Assembly: GCF_016907955.1 (NCBI RefSeq)
Contig: NZ_JAFBCX010000004.1
Coordinates: forward strand, 62,001-126,000
DNA: 64,000 bases
Direction of reading: 5' to 3'
Source: Lentzea nigeriaca
GTDB taxonomy: Bacteria > Actinomycetota > Actinomycetes > Mycobacteriales > Pseudonocardiaceae
Shown here: positions 17,072 to 24,302 of the stretch, piece after piece
How positions within the stretch are numbered: the stretch's first letter is position 1
How the letters are laid out: every line of letters begins with the position of its first letter
Notes under the pieces: model-generated
The model's input: only the letters and a program-made list of their open reading frames with translations
The model's database searches: none
What the model was told of the DNA's origin: nothing
Made by a program: the position numbers and the translations under genes

Positions 17072-18266
17072 CCTGATCTACCTCTCGTGCGGCATCGTCG
17101 GTCTGCTCCTCCTCGCGTACAAGATCCGTGCGCTGTGGTCGAGCTGGGGCAGCCCGCGGGTCGTGGCGTTGATCTCCACCGTCTTCTTCTCGGCGTTCGC
17201 CGTGCTGTTCGCCGCGCCCGCGAACATCACGTGGATCAACTGGTCGAGCGGCGTGCCGAACTTCGCGGCACTGCTCGTCTACGGCCTCGTGGTCTGCTTC
17301 GCCGGTGCGTCGTTCTCCCTGGTGCTGTTCTGGCGCTACCCGGCTGCCCTTGCGTGGCAACGGGTCCGGCTGATCGTCGTCAGCTACACCTCGATCGTCG
17401 CGGCGATGATCGTGCTGTTCTTCAAGTCCGAGGTCGACGAGGAGCGCCAGGTCGACTTCGACACGTTCTACGCCACGCAGCCGACGGTGGCGCTGTTCCT
17501 GTTCATCTACCTCGTGGCGACCGGGGTCGGGTGCGGTGGCCAGGCGTACCACTGCTGGCAGGGTGCGCGGGACGAGGCCATCTCCGCCCGGCCGTGGCTC
17601 GCGCGGGGACTGCGCTGGTACTGCTTCGCCGGTCTCTTCCCGGTGGCGTTCGCGGTCATCAAGCTGTTCGTGCTGATGATGGACTGGGCCGGTGAGCGCA
17701 GCTTCGACATCCTGAGCCTCACCGCGCCGCTGATGGCGTCGCTCAGCATGATCCCGCTCGTGATCGCGATGGCGCTGCCGGTGTTCGGCCCGCGCCGCCC
17801 GTCGCCGTCGCTGTGGCTGCGCCGGTGGCGGACCTACTTCGCCCTGCGCCCGCTGCACCGCGCTCTGGTGCACGTCAACCCCGGCATCGTGCTGGTGGCG
17901 CCCGGCAAGTTCCTCAATCCGCACCACCGGGTGCGGCGGCAGATCATCGAGCTCAACGACTGGCGGTGGGCACTCACGCCGTACTTCGACCTGTCCGTGG
18001 GCGAGACCGCGACTTCCCTCGCACGCCAGGCGTCCCTGCCCAAGGACGAGGTCGCCGCCGTCGTGGAAGCGGCCCAGCTGCGGGCAGCGGGATCCGGCTG
18101 CCGCAGGACACCCGCGAAGCGCCGGCCCGCCTCGGAGATCGTCGACGGCACCGACCTCGCCGCCGAGCACGACAGGTGGGTGCGGATCTCGCGGGCGTTC
18201 CAGCACTCGCCGATCGTGGACGCGGCGGTCGCGACCCGTGTGGAAGCAGCAGGGGGAATGGATTAG
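17058..18266 (+). CDS. MAB_1171c-type seven-helix membrane protein
   Basis: A 402-residue protein with about seven N-terminal hydrophobic segments (residues 3-240), for example LIYLSCGIVGLLLLAYKI, VVALISTVFFSAFAVLF, FAALLVYGLVVCFAGASFSL and PLMASLSMIPLVIAMALPVF. A cytosolic C-terminal domain of about 150 residues (WRTYFALRPLHRALVHVNPG; IIELNDWRWALTPYFD) resembles the DUF6545 tail of MAB_1171c-type putative transporters. The start is GTG 17058, inside the protease gene. In actinomycetes this family recurrently follows XRE and ImmA/IrrE genes. It may be a membrane sensor or exporter; no transport has been demonstrated as far as I know. Confidence 0.82.
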   Translation: MAIFNLIYLSCGIVGLLLLAYKIRALWSSWGSPRVVALISTVFFSAFAVLFAAPANITWINWSSGVPNFAALLVYGLVVCFAGASFSLVLFWRYPAALAWQRVRLIVVSYTSIVAAMIVLFFKSEVDEERQVDFDTFYATQPTVALFLFIYLVATGVGCGGQAYHCWQGARDEAISARPWLARGLRWYCFAGLFPVAFAVIKLFVLMMDWAGERSFDILSLTAPLMASLSMIPLVIAMALPVFGPRRPSPSLWLRRWRTYFALRPLHRALVHVNPGIVLVAPGKFLNPHHRVRRQIIELNDWRWALTPYFDLSVGETATSLARQASLPKDEVAAVVEAAQLRAAGSGCRRTPAKRRPASEIVDGTDLAAEHDRWVRISRAFQHSPIVDAAVATRVEAAGGMD

Positions 18267-19643
18267 ATGGCACCCAGACACGCCGTTGTCCTGGGAGGCG
18301 GACTCGCGGGCATGCTCGCGGCGTCCGTTCTCGTCAGACACTTCGACGAGGTCACCGTCGTCGAGCGCGACAAGCTGCCGGACGGGCCCTCGCCGCGGTC
18401 CGGTGTGCCGCAGGCCCGGCACGCGCACCTGCTGATGTCCGGTGGCGCCCGTGCGATCGAGTCGTTGCTGCCAGGGACGTTGGACGCGTTGTTCGCCGCG
18501 GGCGCGCACCGGATCGGGGTGCCCAACGACCTGGTGTCGCTGAGCGCCCAGGGATGGGTGCCGAGGTTCCCCGAGATGCAGTTCATCGTCTCGTGCAGCC
18601 GCGGGCTGCTGGACTGGGTCGTGCGCAGCCAGGCGTTGCGGGACAACAAGATCTCGGTGCTGACGGGCACCGAACCCGTGTCGTTGCTGGGTGATCGGCA
18701 CGCCGTCACCGGTGTGCTGGTGGAGGACCGGATCTCCCGCGAGCAGATCTCGCTGGAAGCCACCCTGGTGGTGGACTCGACCGGACGTGGTTCGCGGCTG
18801 CCCGCCTGGCTGACCTCGTTCGGCCTGCCTCCGGTGCACTCGGAGAGCGTCGACTCCGGACTTGCTTACGCCACCCGGATTTTCCGGGCTCCCCCGTCGG
18901 CCGCTTCGGGCTTCCCGATCGTCAACGTGCAGGCGAACCCACGTGATCCGCATCCCGGCTGCACGGCCACGTTGCTGCCCATCGAGGACGGCCGGTGGCT
19001 CGTGACGCTGTCCGGGACTCGGGGCGGAGAGCCGACGACTGACGCCTCGGAGTTCGTGTCATTCGCGCGGTCGGTGCGCAATCCCGTGGTGGGTGAGCTG
19101 ATCGCGTCGGCCGAGCCGCTGTCGCCCGTGTACGGGTCGCACAGCACGGCCAACCGGCGGAACTTCTACGAACGCATGAAGTCCTGGCCCAGCGGGTTGC
19201 TGGCGCTGGGCGACTCCGTGGCCACCTACAACCCCGTTTACGGGCACGGGATGTCCATCGCGGCGCAGAGCGCCCAGGCCCTGGACGCCGGGCTGGCGGC
19301 CGGGTACGGGGCTCAGCGCATCCAGCGCGGCATCGGCAAGGTCGTCGACGGCGCCTGGGCCATGGCCACCAACCAGGACATCCTGTATCCGGGCGCCGTG
19401 GGGAAGCCGTTGCCGTTGGCAGGGCGGGTTCTCCAGCGTTATGTCGAACGGCTGGTGCGGACGGCCACCACCGAGGCGGCGGTGACGCGGGTGTTCCTGG
19501 ACGCGTTCACGTTGTCCGGGCCCATGGCCAGGTTGCTCAGCCCCAGGATGATGTGGGCGACCATGCGCGGGCCCCGGCGAGAGGTGTCGCCGGAACCCAC
19601 GCTGAGGCCCGACGAGCGGGAGCGGGTCACATCGCCGGAGTGA
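18267..19643 (+). CDS. FAD-dependent monooxygenase/halogenase-like flavoprotein
   Basis: A 458-residue flavoprotein. The N-terminal Rossmann motif is VVLGGGLAGMLAASVL, followed by VVERD, with the PHBH-type FAD block GLLALGDSVATYNPVYGHGM near residue 310. The ATG follows the previous stop directly (tagATG), with GGGGGAATGG acting as ribosome site inside the upstream gene. It is the last gene of the XRE/ImmA operon. The size and the ARHAHLL segment match actinobacterial hydroxylases related to geranylgeranyl reductases and tryptophan halogenases. The Trp-x-Trp halogenase motif (WxWxIP) is not seen, so I favour a monooxygenase or reductase. Confidence 0.85.
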   Translation: MAPRHAVVLGGGLAGMLAASVLVRHFDEVTVVERDKLPDGPSPRSGVPQARHAHLLMSGGARAIESLLPGTLDALFAAGAHRIGVPNDLVSLSAQGWVPRFPEMQFIVSCSRGLLDWVVRSQALRDNKISVLTGTEPVSLLGDRHAVTGVLVEDRISREQISLEATLVVDSTGRGSRLPAWLTSFGLPPVHSESVDSGLAYATRIFRAPPSAASGFPIVNVQANPRDPHPGCTATLLPIEDGRWLVTLSGTRGGEPTTDASEFVSFARSVRNPVVGELIASAEPLSPVYGSHSTANRRNFYERMKSWPSGLLALGDSVATYNPVYGHGMSIAAQSAQALDAGLAAGYGAQRIQRGIGKVVDGAWAMATNQDILYPGAVGKPLPLAGRVLQRYVERLVRTATTEAAVTRVFLDAFTLSGPMARLLSPRMMWATMRGPRREVSPEPTLRPDERERVTSPE

Positions 19644-20100
19644 AGTCCGCGCTCTGCACGTACTCCATGGCCTTGATGAACGCCGGATCAGCCATCCTGG
19701 CGTTCATCTCCTCCGGGGTCGGGTCCGCGACGCGCTGGTGCAGCCACCACAGGTTGCCGAACGGGTCGACGAAACGGCTGACCCGGTCGCCCCAGAAGAG
19801 CTCGGTCGGGTCGGTCACGACCCTGCTGCCCAGCTCTTCCGCCTTCTTCAGCGTCGCCACGTCGTCGGCGACGTAGACGCGGAGGAAGACCGGGATCTTC
19901 GGCCAGTTCGGCACGTCGAACATCATCACCACCGAGTCGCCGATGCGGACCTCGGCGTGAGCGATCGCCGGGGCCTCGCCGACGCGGCCGAGGTCGGTCG
20001 CGTCGAACACCTCCATGACGAAGTCGATCAGCTCGGCCGTGCGGCCGTTCGTGATCATCCACGGGGTCACGGTGTGATAGCCCTCGGGCACGACGTTCAT
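19627..20100 (-). CDS. VOC/PhnB-like glyoxalase-fold protein
   Basis: A 157-residue protein beginning MNVVPEGYHTVTPWMI. It has the duplicated beta-alpha-beta-beta-beta VOC arrangement: AELIDFVMEVFDA, then HAEVRIGDSVVMMFDV, a second repeat with FLRVYVADDVATLKKAEELG, and the closing FVDPFGNLWWLHQ (glyoxalase/PhnB signature). The metal or substrate role is unknown. It is divergent from the WYL regulator, a frequent pairing in which WYL represses the VOC gene. It overlaps the monooxygenase 3' end by 17 bp. Confidence 0.88.
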   Translation of the reverse strand: MNVVPEGYHTVTPWMITNGRTAELIDFVMEVFDATDLGRVGEAPAIAHAEVRIGDSVVMMFDVPNWPKIPVFLRVYVADDVATLKKAEELGSRVVTDPTELFWGDRVSRFVDPFGNLWWLHQRVADPTPEEMNARMADPAFIKAMEYVQSADFTPAM

Positions 20101-20173
20101 CAGTCCATCCCTTCGATGTTGTGCAGCACGACCGTACGACCCATCTAGGACAGGTTCAGCCCTACTTCTCGGC

Positions 20174-20179
20174 TAGGTT
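20174..20179 (+). promoter_or_regulatory. -10 box of leaderless WYL regulator gene
   Basis: TAGGTT, then 7 nt (cgcccgt), then the ATG at 20187. No ribosome site is present. Confidence 0.6.
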
Positions 20180-20186
20180 CGCCCGT

Positions 20187-21146
20187 ATGAGTGATGCGGC
20201 CCGGTTGTTGCGTCTGCTGTCGCTGTTGCAGACACCGCGGGAGTGGCCCGGCAGCGAGCTGGCCGAGCGGCTGGAGGTGACGCCGAGGACCGTGCGGCGG
20301 GACATCGACAGGCTGCGCGACCTCGGGTACCCCGTCGAGGCCACGATGGGCGTGCTCGGCGGGTACCGGCTGGTCGCGGGCAAGGCGATGCCGCCGTTGC
20401 TGCTCGACGACGAGGAAGCCGTCGCCATCGCAGTCGGGCTGCGCACGGCCGCCAGGCAGCCCGTGGCGGGCATCGCCGACGCGTCGCTGCGGGCGCTGGC
20501 GAAGCTGCAGCAGGTGTTGCCACCCCGGCTCGCCCGGCGGGTGTCGTCGCTGACGGCGGCCACCACTGCGGCCGCGGCGTCGTTCGCGTCGCTGGTCGAC
20601 CCGGCGCAGCTCACGGTGATCGCCGGAGCGGCGCACGCGCGGGAGCGGGTGCGGTTCGCGTACGTGTCCAACGACGGTGTGGTGTCGAAGAGGCACGTCG
20701 AACCTGTTCAGTTGGTCGCGCTCGGCCGGCGCTGGTACCTCCTCGCCTTCGACGTGGAACGGGACGACTGGCGGATCTTCCGGCTGGATCGCATCTCCGA
20801 CGCGGTGGCCACCGGGGCCCGGTTCGCGGCACGGGTCGCGCCGGGCGGGGACGCGACGGAGTACGTGACGCAGAAGATGTACGAGTCGGCGCCCACCTAT
20901 CGGGCGCACGCGACGTTGCAACTGCCCGTGGGGCTGGCACGGGCGCGGCTGGCGGACTTCGCAGGCGACCTGTCAGCCCTCGACGACGGCTCGTGCACCT
21001 GGCACAGCGTCGAGGACACGATCGACTACCTCGCGTTCCGCCTGGCCTTGCTGGGGTGTGACTTCACCGTCCACGGGCCGCCGGAGCTCGTGGACCACCT
21101 GCGCGTGCTGGGTGAGCGGATCACCCGCTCGGTGGACTCGCTCTGA
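20187..21146 (+). CDS. HTH-WYL transcriptional regulator
   Basis: A 319-residue regulator. The N-terminal winged HTH (residues 1-60) contains ARLLRLLSLLQ and LEVTPRTVRRDIDRLRDLGY with a G-rich wing (GVLGGYRL). A WYL domain follows (about 140-220: RVRFAYVSNDGVVSKRHVEP; RRWYLLAFDVERDDWRIFRL), then a C-terminal WCX extension. The nucleic-acid-sensing WYL fold controls an adjacent gene, probably the divergent VOC gene across the 87-bp gap. Its 3' end overlaps the DUF4262 gene by 26 bp. Confidence 0.93.
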   Translation: MSDAARLLRLLSLLQTPREWPGSELAERLEVTPRTVRRDIDRLRDLGYPVEATMGVLGGYRLVAGKAMPPLLLDDEEAVAIAVGLRTAARQPVAGIADASLRALAKLQQVLPPRLARRVSSLTAATTAAAASFASLVDPAQLTVIAGAAHARERVRFAYVSNDGVVSKRHVEPVQLVALGRRWYLLAFDVERDDWRIFRLDRISDAVATGARFAARVAPGGDATEYVTQKMYESAPTYRAHATLQLPVGLARARLADFAGDLSALDDGSCTWHSVEDTIDYLAFRLALLGCDFTVHGPPELVDHLRVLGERITRSVDSL

Positions 21147-21600
21147 CGCCCAGGACCGGCTGACCGCCGCGCACCCCTTCGTAGGCCTTGTCCCACGGCC
21201 AGGTGCCGGACTCGTCGGCGTGGACGAGTTGCAGCGCCTCGATGCCTTCGCCGAACAGCCGGGCGGACACGAGGAGGTGCGCCCACGGACGGGCCACGCG
21301 GACCACCTCCAGCAGCGGGCCGTCGGCGAGGGCGAAGCGCCGGCCCGGCGAGGGAACGCAGCTGTGCGTGAGGTGTTCGGCCGTCTCGTCGAGCAGGCGG
21401 CCGGCCTGCAGGACGGGCATGCCCGTGACGACGAGCTCCGGCAGGCCGAGCAGGGTCAGGCCCACGGTGTAGGCCCAGGGCGGATGGGCGCGGTCGCGTT
21501 CCATCACCTGCACGGCCCAGCCGCGCGCGTCGATGCAGCGGCGCAGGGTGGCCAGGTGGTCGTCCATGCGGCTCGCGGGATGTTCGCAGTCCCAGCACAT
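21121..21600 (-). CDS. DUF4262 family protein
   Basis: A 159-residue protein from the ATG at 21600 (MCWDCEHPASRMDDHLATLR), preceded by GGAG. The family pattern is clear: the CWDC pair at residues 2-5, then GWAVQVMERDRAHPPWAYTV and GLPELVVTGMP, with a conserved acidic C-terminal block WPWDKAYEG. DUF4262 is a common actinobacterial cytosolic protein of unknown role. The two Cys may bind metal. It converges on the WYL gene. Confidence 0.85.
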   Translation of the reverse strand: MCWDCEHPASRMDDHLATLRRCIDARGWAVQVMERDRAHPPWAYTVGLTLLGLPELVVTGMPVLQAGRLLDETAEHLTHSCVPSPGRRFALADGPLLEVVRVARPWAHLLVSARLFGEGIEALQLVHADESGTWPWDKAYEGVRGGQPVLGVRASPPSG

Positions 21601-21928
21601 CAGGGGTCTCCTCGGAGTTGGAGTGAGCGGGCGAGGTCGTGTCTCGTCCAGTGTGCCGAGGAGCACCGACAAGATCGTTTGGGCAGTTCGTGCGGATCGA
21701 CGAGGAACGGTTTGCATCCGCCCGTCGCTGTGCGCGGCCGTCCACAGAGGATGTTCGCTCTTCCGGGCCGTTCGTGTGTGTGGACGTCACGGCTTGACCA
21801 CACGGCCCATGAGTCTGAACGGGTGAACCTGTGCTTTCGACTCAGCCTTTCCTGGCTTCAGCGCCTGTCACCGGTGAAGGTCGCCGGAGGGCGGTGAAGA
21901 CGCAGACCGAGCGCTGAAGGGAAGGCCG
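21601..21928. other. Divergent intergenic region
   Basis: 328 bp between the leftward DUF4262 gene and the rightward sigma-factor gene, presumably carrying both promoters. A weak hairpin (GTGTGG ... CCACAC) occurs near 21775-21810. I saw no gene or RNA. Confidence 0.45.
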
Positions 21929-22417
21929 TTGAGCACACCGGAGCCGGATCAGGGCTTCGCCGAGTTCTTCCGCACCTGCCTGCCAGTGGTGACGAGAACG
22001 CTGACGGCCTTGAACGGCGACACGCGCGTGGTCGAGGACATCGCGCAGGACGCGTTGGTGATCGCGCAGCACCGTTGGGCCGACGTCCACGCGTACGACA
22101 AACCCGAGGCGTGGGTGCTGAAGGTCGCGATCCGGCTGATGCGGCGATGGCAGCAGCGGCACCAGCACGAGACGCCATTGGGCTCGATGCCCGCTGTCGA
22201 TGCCGTGGAGCACGTGCAGGAGGTGGAGGCGCTGCACTCGGCACTCCGGCAGCTCTCCCCCAGGCACCGTGAGGCCGTGGCGCTGCACCACCTCCTCGGC
22301 TACCCGGTCAGCGAGATCGCCGCCGTGCTCATGGTCGGCGAGTCAACTGTGCGGACGCACCTCACCCGCGGCCGGGCCGAACTGCGGCGGATTCTCGGAG
22401 GCTCCGATGCGGATTGA
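21929..22417 (+). CDS. SigE-family ECF-like RNA polymerase sigma factor
   Basis: A 162-residue sigma factor with a TTG start preceded by GAAGGGAAGG. Region 2 is at about 20-80 (VVEDIAQDALVIAQHRW, VLKVAIRLMRRW) and region 4 at about 105-155 (LRQLSPRHREAVALHHLLGY, VSEIAAVLMVGESTVRTHLT). There is no SnoaL extension. It overlaps the next gene by 11 bp. That gene may be its co-regulator, because SigE-type factors usually sit next to a control protein. Confidence 0.9.
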   Translation: MSTPEPDQGFAEFFRTCLPVVTRTLTALNGDTRVVEDIAQDALVIAQHRWADVHAYDKPEAWVLKVAIRLMRRWQQRHQHETPLGSMPAVDAVEHVQEVEALHSALRQLSPRHREAVALHHLLGYPVSEIAAVLMVGESTVRTHLTRGRAELRRILGGSDAD

Positions 22418-23441
22418 CCAGTTGCTGGCCCAGCACGAGCACGACGAGGCCGTCGAACGCCTCTACCGCCTGGCCGAGGCCGCGGAACGGGCCGGAAACC
22501 TGCGCGAGGCCGCCGTGCGCTACCGCGTTGCCGCCGACCAGCGCCTCGGTGACGCGGCCGTGCGGCTGGCGCGGGTGCTGTTCGCACTCGGCGAGCGCGC
22601 CGAGGCGACGCGGTGGTGCCACGCGGCCGTGGCGGACGGGTTCGGCGAGGCCGAGGAGATGATCCAGGAGGATTCCGAGGCCCGCCAACGGTTCCTGGAG
22701 CACGCGGCCAGGGTCATGGTCGGCGCGCCGACCTTCGACTGGGTTCCCGCTTCGGGACCGGAACGTCGCATCGAGCTGTCTGAGGTGCAGGAACGCACAC
22801 GGGCGTTGCGCGCGCTCGACCGGCGATACGGCGGGATTGCCTGCCACACCTTGGTGTTGGACCACCTCACCACCGTCGAACCGATGATCGCCGTCGGTGA
22901 CGAGGAGATGTGGACGGCCGTCGCCGAGGTGCACGAGCTGGCGGGCTGGACCGCGTTCGACAGCGGGATGCCCGGCGTCGCACTGCCCCACTTCGCGCGG
23001 GCGCTGACGTTGGCGCGACAGGCCGAGAACGAGGCGCTGATCGCCTCGGTGCTGACCCGCGCGGGCCGGATGTTCCTGCACCACAACGCACCTGACGACG
23101 CGTTGAAGGCGTTCCAGCTCGGTTTCGTGGCCGCGCACAACTCGTGGGCCGACCGCAGAGACCTGAGCGATCCTCCACAGGCGATCGCGTCACTCACCAC
23201 AAAGGTCGGCACGTACGGCGCCGACCGCGTCCGAGCCCGTGCGCTCACGCTGACCGCGTTGGCCCGCAACCACCTCGCGCTCGGCGACCTGACCACCGCC
23301 GCCGAGCTCACGGGAGAAGCGCTGACGGCCGCCACCAACCTGCGGTCGGCACGCGTCGACGACCACCTGCGCTGGCTGGACCAGGAAGCGCGGGACGCCG
23401 GCGCATCCGCGCTGGTGAAGCACATCGCGCGCCGTACCTGA
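22407..23441 (+). CDS. TPR-like helical repeat protein
   Basis: A 344-residue soluble protein. The start ATG 22407 lies inside the sigma factor gene, so the two are tightly coupled. The sequence is a series of Ala-rich helical pairs (EAVERLYRLAEAAERAGN; REAAVRYRVAADQRLGDAA; PHFARALTLARQAENEALIA; LTALARNHLALGDLTTAAEL), typical of TPR or Sel1 repeats. No DNA-binding domain is seen. It may bind or tether the sigma factor in place of a membrane anti-sigma factor; this is inferred from the overlap only. Confidence 0.75.
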   Translation: MRIDQLLAQHEHDEAVERLYRLAEAAERAGNLREAAVRYRVAADQRLGDAAVRLARVLFALGERAEATRWCHAAVADGFGEAEEMIQEDSEARQRFLEHAARVMVGAPTFDWVPASGPERRIELSEVQERTRALRALDRRYGGIACHTLVLDHLTTVEPMIAVGDEEMWTAVAEVHELAGWTAFDSGMPGVALPHFARALTLARQAENEALIASVLTRAGRMFLHHNAPDDALKAFQLGFVAAHNSWADRRDLSDPPQAIASLTTKVGTYGADRVRARALTLTALARNHLALGDLTTAAELTGEALTAATNLRSARVDDHLRWLDQEARDAGASALVKHIARRT

Positions 23442-23485
23442 CGTTTTCCCGGATCCGGGCCGCCACACGTGTCCGGGCAAACGGG

Positions 23486-23491
23486 TAGGTT
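23486..23491 (+). promoter_or_regulatory. -10 box of leaderless methyltransferase gene
   Basis: TAGGTT, 7 nt (ctgcggc), then the ATG at 23499. A GGATCC-centred palindrome (23448-23459) just upstream may end the TPR gene's transcript. Confidence 0.6.
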
Positions 23492-23498
23492 CTGCGGC

Positions 23499-24302
23499 AT
23501 GGCCGAGCCTTTTTCGTGGGTGCCCGCTGGAATCAACACGGACGTGCCCAGCGCGGCACGCGTCTACGACTTCCTGCTGGGAGGTGGCCACAACTTCGCG
23601 TCGGACCGCATGGTCGGCGAGAAGGTGCTGCAGATCCTGCGCGACGGCCGCGCCATCGCCGCCTCGAACCGCTCGTTCATGCGCCGCGCCGTCCTGCTGA
23701 TGATGGAGCAGGGCATCGACCAGTTCCTCGATCTCGGCTCCGGCATCCCGACGGTCGGCAACGTCCACGAGATCGTGCAGCAGCAGAACCCGGACGCGCA
23801 CGTGGTCTACGTCGACTACGACGAGGTCGCGGTCTCCCACAGCCAGCTCCTCCTGGAGGGCGACGAGAACGCGGGCGTCGTCCAGGCCGACATGTGCCGG
23901 CCCCAGGACGTCCTCGCCCACCCGGTCGTGCAGGACCTGATCGACTTCTCCAGGCCGGTCGGCCTGCTCATGGTCGCGGTGCTGCACTTCGTCTCGGACG
24001 AGAAGGGCCCGGCCGAGGTCGTCGCCCGCTACCTCGACGCCATGCCGTCCGGCAGCCTGATCGCGCTCTCGCACCTCACGGCCGACTTCAAGCCGCAGGA
24101 GATGGGCGAGGTCGTCGAGGCGATGAAGCACAGCCGCGACCCGATGTACTTCCGTTCGCTGGCGGACTTCGAGCCCATGTTCGAGGGCATGGAGGTTCTC
24201 CGGCCGGGCGTCGTCCCTGCGCCGAAGTGGCACCCGGAACTCGGCCCGGCCGGAGAGGGTGGCCCGGAGGACGTCTACGTCGGGGTCGGCCGCAAGCCCT
24301 AG
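23499..24302 (+). CDS. PF04672-type SAM-dependent methyltransferase
   Basis: A 267-residue enzyme with the actinobacterial family signature: NTDVPSAARVYDFLLGGGHN near the N-terminus, then FLDLGSGIPTVGNVHEIVQQ (motif I, SAM binding) and VVYVDYDEVAV (acidic end of beta-2). The substrate is unknown. These genes occur in large paralogous sets in actinomycetes, often near DUF397/XRE pairs. I chose ATG 23499 because it starts at the family N-terminus and has leaderless promoter spacing; an in-frame start at 23469 is an alternative. Its stop shares CTAG with the convergent PI-PLC gene. Confidence 0.88.
   Translation: MAEPFSWVPAGINTDVPSAARVYDFLLGGGHNFASDRMVGEKVLQILRDGRAIAASNRSFMRRAVLLMMEQGIDQFLDLGSGIPTVGNVHEIVQQQNPDAHVVYVDYDEVAVSHSQLLLEGDENAGVVQADMCRPQDVLAHPVVQDLIDFSRPVGLLMVAVLHFVSDEKGPAEVVARYLDAMPSGSLIALSHLTADFKPQEMGEVVEAMKHSRDPMYFRSLADFEPMFEGMEVLRPGVVPAPKWHPELGPAGEGGPEDVYVGVGRKP

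Noticed and set aside
18267..19643. A tryptophan-halogenase assignment for the flavoprotein.
   Set aside because: The WxWxIP motif expected of flavin halogenases was not seen. A general FAD monooxygenase call is safer.
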